From: UBA6624 sp964507645
GTDB taxonomy: Bacteria; UBP7; UBA6624
DNA: 59,504 nt
Assembly: GCA_964507645.1 (NCBI GenBank)
Contig: CAZDPU010000005.1
Span: 1 to 59,504, forward strand
Direction of reading: 5' to 3'
Program-made: the position numbers and the translations under genes
Notes under the pieces: generated by a model
What the model saw: only the letters and a program-made list of their open reading frames with translations
What the model was told of the DNA's origin: nothing
Database searches by the model: none
Shown: one piece after another, positions 53,715 to 59,504 of the stretch
How the letters are laid out: every line of letters starts with the position of its first letter
Numbering within the stretch: the first letter of the stretch is position 1

Positions 53715-54476
53715 TTAACCTTCTTTGTCAGATTCAAGAGAATCTTCTTCAACTTTTTCGGAAAGGCTCTTCTTGGAAGCATGTCCATTTTTAACCGCTT
53801 CAGAGATTTTCCCCGCTAGCAAAGAAATACTGCCAACAGCATCATCGTTACCCGGAATTCCAATAGTAATATGATCAGGATTACTATTTGAATCAAGAAT
53901 TGCGATTACCGGAACGCCACTTTTTCTAGCTTCTAAAACCGCTATCCTGTCATGATTAACATCTGAAACAAAAATACACTGAGGCGGTTTTTCTAGATTT
54001 AAAGCACCTCCAAAAACTCTTTTGTTCCTGTCGATTTTAGTTTTATATATGCCTCTTTCTCTTTTTGTCATTTTTGACATTTTCTCATCCAGAAGACCAG
54101 CTTCAAATTTCCTAAGATTCTCCAACGTTGAACTAATTTGATCCCAGTTTGTCAAAAATCCACCTGGCCATCTCCTTGTTAAATGAGGCATGTCGCAATC
54201 TTCAGCTATTTTTTGAATCGACTCTCTCGCTTGTTTCTTCGTACCAACAAACAAAACCCTTCCACCCTCTTTAACGATATCCATAACAAGGTAATACGCC
54301 TCTTCAAGTTTTGATATTGTTTTGCTTAAATCAAGAATATGAACACCTTTCCTGACTTGAAAAACATAAGGTTTCATTTTTGGATTCCACATAGATTTTG
54401 GATGTCCAAAATGAACACCTGACTCTAGTAACTCCCTTCTTGAAATAACCTTTTCGTTAGTATCTTTTTCAACCAT
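53715..54476 (-). CDS. rpsB: Ribosomal protein S2
   Basis: A 253-aa 30S protein. ELLESGVHFGHPKSMWNPKM, ILDLSKT, LFVGTKKQA, RWPGGFLTNW and GIPGNDDA are conserved S2 motifs. GTG 54479 followed directly by ATG 54476 are both possible starts. TAGAAT lies 8 nt before the GTG. First gene of the long chain reaching 41267. Confidence 0.97.
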   Translation of the reverse strand: MVEKDTNEKVISRRELLESGVHFGHPKSMWNPKMKPYVFQVRKGVHILDLSKTISKLEEAYYLVMDIVKEGGRVLFVGTKKQARESIQKIAEDCDMPHLTRRWPGGFLTNWDQISSTLENLRKFEAGLLDEKMSKMTKRERGIYKTKIDRNKRVFGGALNLEKPPQCIFVSDVNHDRIAVLEARKSGVPVIAILDSNSNPDHITIGIPGNDDAVGSISLLAGKISEAVKNGHASKKSLSEKVEEDSLESDKEG

Positions 54477-54487
54477 CACAAACTGCT

Positions 54488-54493
54488 ATTCTA
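54488..54493 (-). promoter_or_regulatory. Putative -10 element (TAGAAT) of the rpsB chain
   Basis: TAGAAT is 8 nt before GTG 54479 and 11 nt before ATG 54476, in the 23-bp gap after the cytochrome gene. It predicts a leader of 0-4 nt. Confidence 0.5.
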
Positions 54494-54502
54494 ACCCAAC
54501 AA

Positions 54503-55705
54503 TCAAGGATGTTCTATTTGAGGCCAATAACCTTTAACGCTGAACAATGTTGAGTGATCGGGTCTATGGCAAGAATAACAAACATCAAAAGTTGCGACTA
54601 GGTTATTTTTTGATGGTTTAATCGAGTGTTGAATCGGATCTCCTTGATGGCAAACCACACATCCAACATTCACATAAGAATATGAAAGATCTTCATAATT
54701 CCAATTCGTTACATGACAACCTACACAATCTGGACGCAATGTCACATCCCTGTCAACAAGAGTCTCCCAAGCATGAGCATGTTTTGAATCTTTCCAAACA
54801 TCATAAGAATCTTGATGACAATTCATGCAGAATTCAGAGTTTAGGCTTTCTTTTTTATCTGTAGGAATCTTGTCTGTAAAACCTTCTTCTCTAATGGAGG
54901 CTATCATATCAACAACAAGATTGTCATCCTTCCATTTTGAACTCATATAAATTCTGTCAAAAATCATAGAGGAAAGATTCAAAGATCCAACTTCTTGACC
55001 AAAAGGCAATATCGGAGGAGACCAGACATCAGAAAAAATACCTCTATCCTCATCAGAATCTCCGATTAAATACATATTTGAATTATTGATTTCACTTATG
55101 TATTCTGCAATCATTTGATTTGACTCAATAGAGCAATCACTAATCAAGATATGAACACTTTCAGAACTAGCAAAATAATCCTGAGATTTTTTAAAATTTT
55201 CAACATCTAAACAAAGATTATTATTTTTAGGTATATAGGTAAACCTCGCCTCTTTTTGACTATCACCAAAACCAATAATTACACTTTGCAAATTATCATC
55301 AGTATTTAAAAAATCAGTTGCAAAATCCCAGGGGCCTTCTACAACAATGTCATATTCCACATGCTCATCAAAAAAACTACGCATGATTTCTGCTGTGACT
55401 TCCGGAACTGGATCATTATGACTTTCATCATGGCCCCAATTGCCAAGATCAACCCATATTGAATTTTGATACTCATTTTTGAGAGAAGCTATTCTTGGCA
55501 AACCACCAGCCATATCTTCTGAACAGCCACAAATATCTATAAAGCCTTTGAGATCTTTAGTAAAAAAAACCCTGGCTTCATCTTTGTCTGAATTTTTGGT
55601 AAGGTTTTCTGAAACAACGGGATCTGAAGACTTGCGTGAAAAAAACAATTCACAACCATTAAGAAAGAAAAAAAGAAAAAAAATTAAAAACTTAAATCTC
55701 ATCAA
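54503..55705 (-). CDS. Tetraheme c-type cytochrome lipoprotein with metallophosphatase-like N-terminal domain
   Basis: A 400-aa predicted lipoprotein (lipobox LNGC). The middle part (about residues 45-285) resembles UshA/5'-nucleotidase-like domains fused to multiheme cytochromes: it begins FTKDLKGFIDICGCSEDMAGG and has WVDLGNWGH. Four CxxCH heme sites follow at about residues 293 (CMNCH), 327 (CVGCH), 349 (CVVCH) and 376 (CYSCH), with extra His for axial ligation. It overlaps the thiolase gene by 4 nt. Electron transfer in the periplasm or outer membrane is expected; partner and substrate unknown. Confidence 0.85.
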   Translation of the reverse strand: MMRFKFLIFFLFFFLNGCELFFSRKSSDPVVSENLTKNSDKDEARVFFTKDLKGFIDICGCSEDMAGGLPRIASLKNEYQNSIWVDLGNWGHDESHNDPVPEVTAEIMRSFFDEHVEYDIVVEGPWDFATDFLNTDDNLQSVIIGFGDSQKEARFTYIPKNNNLCLDVENFKKSQDYFASSESVHILISDCSIESNQMIAEYISEINNSNMYLIGDSDEDRGIFSDVWSPPILPFGQEVGSLNLSSMIFDRIYMSSKWKDDNLVVDMIASIREEGFTDKIPTDKKESLNSEFCMNCHQDSYDVWKDSKHAHAWETLVDRDVTLRPDCVGCHVTNWNYEDLSYSYVNVGCVVCHQGDPIQHSIKPSKNNLVATFDVCYSCHRPDHSTLFSVKGYWPQIEHP

Positions 55706-56880
55706 ACCTCAACAATCAAAGAAATTCCCTGGCCTCCCCCGATACACATTGAAATAAGGCCCAGGCCTCCACCATCAAGAATTTTCAATTGCCTCAAACA
55801 AGTCAAGGTCAATCTTGAACCCGTGGCACCCAAAGGATGTCCAATTGCAGTTGCCCCACCCCAAGAATTTGTTATATCTCTATTTAAATTTAATCCTTTT
55901 TCTACTGCAATATATTGAGGGACAAAAGCTTCATTTATTTCAACCCTTTTCAAATCCTTTACAGAACATCCTGCAACGCTCAATGCCTTTTCACTGCTTG
56001 GAACAGGACCATAACCCATCCTGTCAGGGCTTACTCCAGCGTGTCCCCATGAAACAAGGCTTCCCATGATTCTCAGATTTCTTTTTTTAGCCTCTTCCTC
56101 TTTCATCATCACAAGAGCACAAGCTCCATCAACAACCCCACTTGCAGTTCCAGCAGTGACAGTACCATTTTCCTTAAAAACAGACCTAAGCCTAGCCAAA
56201 GACTCTAAATTTGTATTTGCCTTGGGGTGTTCATCATTTTCAACTAACTTAGCACGTTTTCCTTTTCCAACCTCTATAGGCTCTATCTCATCATTGAAAT
56301 AACCACCAGCTAAAGCTTTTTGATACCTTTCCTGTGTTAAAACAGCAAATTCTTCACATTCTTCCCTTGATATAGAAAAGTCTTCTGCAAGATTTTCTGC
56401 AGTTATTGCCATTGGTAATTTGCAATAACCATCAGTAAGGCTGTCCCAAAGAAAATCCCTTAATTCAAGTGATCCCCACTTTTGTCCAGACCTGATTCCA
56501 TGAGTGTAATGAAATGCCCTACTCATCGACTCCGTTCCCCCAACTAAAACAACATCAGCATCTCCTCTTTCCAGGAGATATGCACCTTGAACAATTGACT
56601 CAGCTCCCGAACCACACAAGCGATTAACTGTAAGCGCAGGTTTTTCTATCGGGATCCCTGAATTTAATCCAATATGCCTCGCACAATAATAAGCATTACT
56701 GTCAGTTTGACCAACCATTCCAAAAATACAGGCATCAAATTCTGAAGGATCAACTCCAGAATCCTTAATTGCAGCTTTTGCAGCATGTGAACCTAAGTCA
56801 TTAGCAGGAACCCTAGCCAAACTTTCTAAATATGCACCAAATGGCGTTCTCTTGCCTCCAACAAAAACAACTCTACTCAT
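55702..56880 (-). CDS. Thiolase (acetyl-CoA C-acyltransferase)
   Basis: A 392-aa thiolase. The nucleophile is Cys89 in VNRLCGSG; GGTESMSR, NEAFVPQY, GGATAIGHPLGATGSR (catalytic His) and SMCIGGGQG (second Cys) are intact. It could act in acetoacetyl-CoA synthesis or beta-oxidation; no fadB-like gene is next to it. A good AAGGAG Shine-Dalgarno lies upstream. It is 12 nt after the sulfite-oxidase-like gene. Confidence 0.95.
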   Translation of the reverse strand: MSRVVFVGGKRTPFGAYLESLARVPANDLGSHAAKAAIKDSGVDPSEFDACIFGMVGQTDSNAYYCARHIGLNSGIPIEKPALTVNRLCGSGAESIVQGAYLLERGDADVVLVGGTESMSRAFHYTHGIRSGQKWGSLELRDFLWDSLTDGYCKLPMAITAENLAEDFSISREECEEFAVLTQERYQKALAGGYFNDEIEPIEVGKGKRAKLVENDEHPKANTNLESLARLRSVFKENGTVTAGTASGVVDGACALVMMKEEEAKKRNLRIMGSLVSWGHAGVSPDRMGYGPVPSSEKALSVAGCSVKDLKRVEINEAFVPQYIAVEKGLNLNRDITNSWGGATAIGHPLGATGSRLTLTCLRQLKILDGGGLGLISMCIGGGQGISLIVEV

Positions 56881-56892
56881 ATCAATATCTCC

Positions 56893-57483
56893 TTATGAAA
56901 ATCTCTCCTCTTTCCAAGGGTCTCCCTTATTATGATACCCTCTAAGCTCCCAAAAACCTAATTTTTTTTCTTTCATTACTTCAATCCCTGAAGCCCATTT
57001 TGCACTTTTCCACAAATAAAGATGAGGTATTAAAAACCTTATTGGCCCACCATGCTCGTGACTTATGCCAGAATCATTATGCTTCCAAGCAATAATGCTT
57101 GAGTCTAACAAAGCGTCTTGCATCTCTATATTTGTTGAATATCCAACTAATCCATAACACATAATCTGTTTTGAATCGCTCTTGCAACCTACCTTTTTTA
57201 AAATTTTCGATAAACGAACCCCCTCCCAGTCATTGTCAAGAAGGCTCCAATGAGTTACACAATGAACATCCGCATTGACCTGGATCGGATCCAGCTTTAA
57301 AAGATCCTTAAAAGAAAATTCTCTTGGCTCTAAAACATTCCCGTAAACCCTCATCTTCCATGTATCGGAATTTATAAAACCTTCTGGGGGGTTAACATCC
57401 AACCTAGGCCATTTTTTCACAACATTCTGACCTGGAGGCACCCTAGACGTCTTGTTCCTGTAAACAAAAAGCTCTTTACTCAT
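56893..57483 (-). CDS. Sulfite oxidase-like molybdopterin oxidoreductase
   Basis: A 196-aa protein of the sulfite-oxidase Mo-binding fold (COG2041, YuiH-like). It opens with RVPPGQNVVKKWPRLDV and has the Mo-ligating Cys75 in VHCVTHWSLLDN, then GGPIRFLIPHLYLWKSAKW. No Tat or Sec signal, so it is probably cytoplasmic, unlike MsrP. Natural substrate of this group is unknown. It overlaps the glutaredoxin-like gene by 8 nt. Confidence 0.9.
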   Translation of the reverse strand: MSKELFVYRNKTSRVPPGQNVVKKWPRLDVNPPEGFINSDTWKMRVYGNVLEPREFSFKDLLKLDPIQVNADVHCVTHWSLLDNDWEGVRLSKILKKVGCKSDSKQIMCYGLVGYSTNIEMQDALLDSSIIAWKHNDSGISHEHGGPIRFLIPHLYLWKSAKWASGIEVMKEKKLGFWELRGYHNKGDPWKEERFS

Positions 57484-57931
57484 AAATATTTCTAAGAATC
57501 TGAATAGGTGGATTTATTAATACAAAATCTCCATAATCCAGAGTTGGAATAACTCTCCTCCCCAATGAAACAAGAAGAACCTCTTTCAAATAGCCTTCAT
57601 CAGAATCTATATCTAGAGAATTCCAATGTATATTTTTTTGAGAAAAATATCTTTTCAAGACATGACAATCTCCACACCAATCGGTTGTGTATACATTTAA
57701 ATCTTTTTTTTTCAAAACACCAACTTCTCTTTTCTTTTCCGCAGAAAACCCACACAAATCAAGACCTTTCAAATTCGGGAAAAGACCAATCGGTCTTGAA
57801 ATATCCCCAAGAACCCCCAAAGGAAACAATGGGTTCCATCTTTTTTTTAATTTTTTTATAGATGCTCTCAAAATTTGAGAAATATCCTTATTTTCTAAGT
57901 CTTTTTCGTCTATTATGCTGATTTTTTCCAT
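57476..57931 (-). CDS. Glutaredoxin/mycoredoxin-like protein with N-terminal extension
   Basis: A 151-aa protein. The C-terminal 75 residues are a glutaredoxin fold: VYTTDWCGDCH (Cys86, Cys89) and RVIPTLDYGD with the cis-Pro. About 75 N-terminal residues (including a DISRPIGLFPNL segment and Cys60) match nothing I recognise. It is first in the unit with the molybdenum enzyme, thiolase and cytochrome. TAGGAT lies 7 nt before ATG. Confidence 0.8.
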   Translation of the reverse strand: MEKISIIDEKDLENKDISQILRASIKKLKKRWNPLFPLGVLGDISRPIGLFPNLKGLDLCGFSAEKKREVGVLKKKDLNVYTTDWCGDCHVLKRYFSQKNIHWNSLDIDSDEGYLKEVLLVSLGRRVIPTLDYGDFVLINPPIQILRNIYE

Positions 57932-57938
57932 GACTTAA

Positions 57939-57944
57939 ATCCTA
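57939..57944 (-). promoter_or_regulatory. Putative -10 element (TAGGAT) of the glutaredoxin-like operon
   Basis: TAGGAT is separated by 7 nt (TTAAGTC) from ATG 57931; no Shine-Dalgarno. It faces a divergent element only 7 bp away. Confidence 0.5.
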
Positions 57945-57951
57945 CTATCAT

Positions 57952-57957
57952 TAAAAT
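57952..57957 (+). promoter_or_regulatory. Putative -10 element (TAAAAT) of the edge gene
   Basis: TAAAAT is 6 nt (CTGAAT) before ATG 57964. This and the divergent TAGGAT share a 32-bp intergenic region. Confidence 0.5.
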
Positions 57958-57963
57958 CTGAAT

Positions 57964-59504
57964 ATGCTTTTTTTTGAATACTTCTTCATGCCCTGTGTTT
58001 CAGAAATTGAAATCAATAAAAACAACTTGATAAAAGGGTCTTCAGTATGCATTGTAGAAAAATCAAACACTGATGTTGATTTCTATATTTCCGAAAAAAT
58101 TGAAATAGATGAAATTTTTTTCACCAGGGGGGGAACAAATTTATATTATGAAAAAAAAGAATCAGATAATGATTTGAATGGGTGGTTTTTGCCTTCTGTT
58201 CCTGAAGGGCTTTATGAAATAACCATTAATTATTCTGGGTTTTTTTCTGAGAAAAATAATTCATATCATGAACTAGATATGAAAAAAGGTTTTGTTCCAC
58301 TTCATACAAAAGAGGGGGACTGCATGACCCTCAACTTAAAAACCTTAGAAGGTTTCATTGTGAATTCTTTCGAAGATAACGGGTCTTTGGTTTTTCTTTG
58401 TGATATAGAAAATAAAATATTCCAACTATCTGGGGATGAAGAAGTCATTGAATATGAAAACCTCCAAATAATAACAACAAAATCAAAATCGGTTCATCAA
58501 TCTTGGCCAAATAAAATATCTGAAAAAATAAATATAGTTGAAGGGCAAATGGGCTTCATGAACAAAGACAAATTGATTTTACTAGAAGGGAATAGCTGGT
58601 TTAGTCAAAAAGGAGTTATCGTTATTCCGGAAAACTACCTTGAAAACAATCTAAGGTTCTCAGAAATATCAAAACATCTAACATACCAATGGAAAGATGT
58701 AAAAAAACCTATTGAAAATGATCCTGTTGGAAGAGTCGTTCATTCTTATATCGATGAAAAAACTACACCCCTCTCTAGAAGAATTGGGGATAGAGCGCAC
58801 CTTCAAAAAACAAATGGCAAAGACACCCTCAGACTTCAAGGTGTTTTTTTTGAATATGAAAAAAAATACCAACAAAAAAAATGTGAAGAGACATCTTGGC
58901 CTTTTGCTAGGTTATTAAAAACAAAAGTTGCAAGACTCGCAGACGGCTATGAAACATCTATACATTTCGACTGGGATGGAAAATGTACACCGATATTAAA
59001 TATAAAAATATCCAATAGTAAAAATATCCTTGAAAACAACATTACGTTATATCCTGGAACATCTGTACACAAAATGACATCTAAATGGATTCCAAGATAT
59101 TTAGAAATCGATCCAGAAGGCTTTTTTCCAGGAGGGTTAGAAAGAGACAAATCTACACCTCTTCTTTTTGAATCACTTGCTTCAAAAAACACTACCGAAT
59201 GGACACAACCAATAGGGATGATTGCGTCTATAGGTCCAGGAGGAATATCCTGGCCTGATAAAAAATCAATACAACTTCCTGATGGGAGTCTTAGAGAGTG
59301 GAATCAAGAAAGCTTATTATTGATCGCCTCAAAGAATGAAACTTTCATAATCTCATCAAGCAAAAGAAAACTGCCAGAAATAGATACGCCTCTCCTTGAT
59401 TGGGGCTGGGTTTTCTTTGAAGAAGAAAAACCTATAAGATGGGGAACAAACACGGGATCTAAAATGTATAAATTGCCAATTCCAGAAATATTTTCCTGGG
59501 GAAA
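57964..59504 (+). CDS. Large protein of unknown function, truncated at the window edge
   Basis: An uninterrupted frame of 513 codons from ATG 57964, still open at the right edge. The predicted protein is soluble, rich in Lys, Glu, Ile and aromatic residues, without signal peptide, membrane helix or repeats. The sequence suggests alternating beta strands with loops such as DPVGRVVHSYID, RIGDRAHLQ, GPGGISWPD and GWVFFEEEKPIRWG. I do not recognise a family. Codon use is like the neighbours. It is divergent from the glutaredoxin-like operon with 32 bp between, so shared regulation is possible. A second start candidate is the ATG at codon 9. Confidence 0.8.
   Translation, partial: MLFFEYFFMPCVSEIEINKNNLIKGSSVCIVEKSNTDVDFYISEKIEIDEIFFTRGGTNLYYEKKESDNDLNGWFLPSVPEGLYEITINYSGFFSEKNNSYHELDMKKGFVPLHTKEGDCMTLNLKTLEGFIVNSFEDNGSLVFLCDIENKIFQLSGDEEVIEYENLQIITTKSKSVHQSWPNKISEKINIVEGQMGFMNKDKLILLEGNSWFSQKGVIVIPENYLENNLRFSEISKHLTYQWKDVKKPIENDPVGRVVHSYIDEKTTPLSRRIGDRAHLQKTNGKDTLRLQGVFFEYEKKYQQKKCEETSWPFARLLKTKVARLADGYETSIHFDWDGKCTPILNIKISNSKNILENNITLYPGTSVHKMTSKWIPRYLEIDPEGFFPGGLERDKSTPLLFESLASKNTTEWTQPIGMIASIGPGGISWPDKKSIQLPDGSLREWNQESLLLIASKNETFIISSSKRKLPEIDTPLLDWGWVFFEEEKPIRWGTNTGSKMYKLPIPEIFSWG

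Overview
This is a compact, AT-rich bacterial chromosome segment. A diderm (outer-membrane) host is indicated by lptB, an LptF/G-type permease, kdsC with an LptC-like partner, two predicted lipoproteins and a periplasmic MsrPQ pair. No phage, IS element, CRISPR array or rRNA gene is visible. No protein-gene-free gap exceeds 300 bp except the tRNA cluster at 38369-38712. Three convergent gene pairs overlap at their 3' ends, which suggests genome streamlining of the kind seen in planktonic bacteria. I cannot assign a phylum: a short EF-Ts, a BldC/MerR-like regulator, a long RpoC with an enlarged N-terminal insertion and LPS genes do not point to one lineage I can name.

Layout. 1-4025: tRNA-Gln, two cyclophilin-type prolyl isomerases, a GT39-like membrane glycosyltransferase. 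4013-8385: minus-strand operon of a DMT exporter, a GT2 glycosyltransferase and a large STAND ATPase with a degenerate cyclase domain. 8424-11156: acylphosphatase, BldC-like regulator, EF-G. 11224-15048: hflX with a spermidine-synthase-like gene, divergent from a Rid-family gene with gltX. 15041-23344: minus operon msrP-msrQ-kdsC-lptC-carB-pyrK-OPT transporter. 23408-25225: three plus-strand genes, two of unknown function. 25218-38656: the classic transcription/translation block tRNA-Tyr, tRNA-Gly, tRNA-Thr, tuf, rpmG, secE, nusG, rplK, rplA, rplJ, rplL, rpoB, rpoC. 38713-41234: lptB, lptF/G, rsmI. 41267-54476: a 15-gene chain rpsB-tsf-pyrH-frr-uppS-cdsA-rseP-GT2-rimP-nusA-infB-rbfA-nrnA-unknown-isopropylmalate/isocitrate-dehydrogenase-like. 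54503-57931: glutaredoxin-like protein, sulfite-oxidase-like enzyme, thiolase, tetraheme lipoprotein. 57964-end: a plus-strand gene of unknown function running off the window.

The most informative whole-window pattern is how genes start. Genes at the head of transcription units repeatedly have a TAnnnT hexamer 6-8 nt before the start codon and no Shine-Dalgarno sequence, as expected of leaderless mRNAs. Many genes inside operons have purine-rich Shine-Dalgarno sequences or overlap the preceding gene by 1-4 nt. Other points worth following are the enlarged RpoC insertion, a terminator-like attenuator between rplL and rpoB, the STAND protein, the tetraheme/molybdopterin/thiolase cluster and the unknown edge gene.
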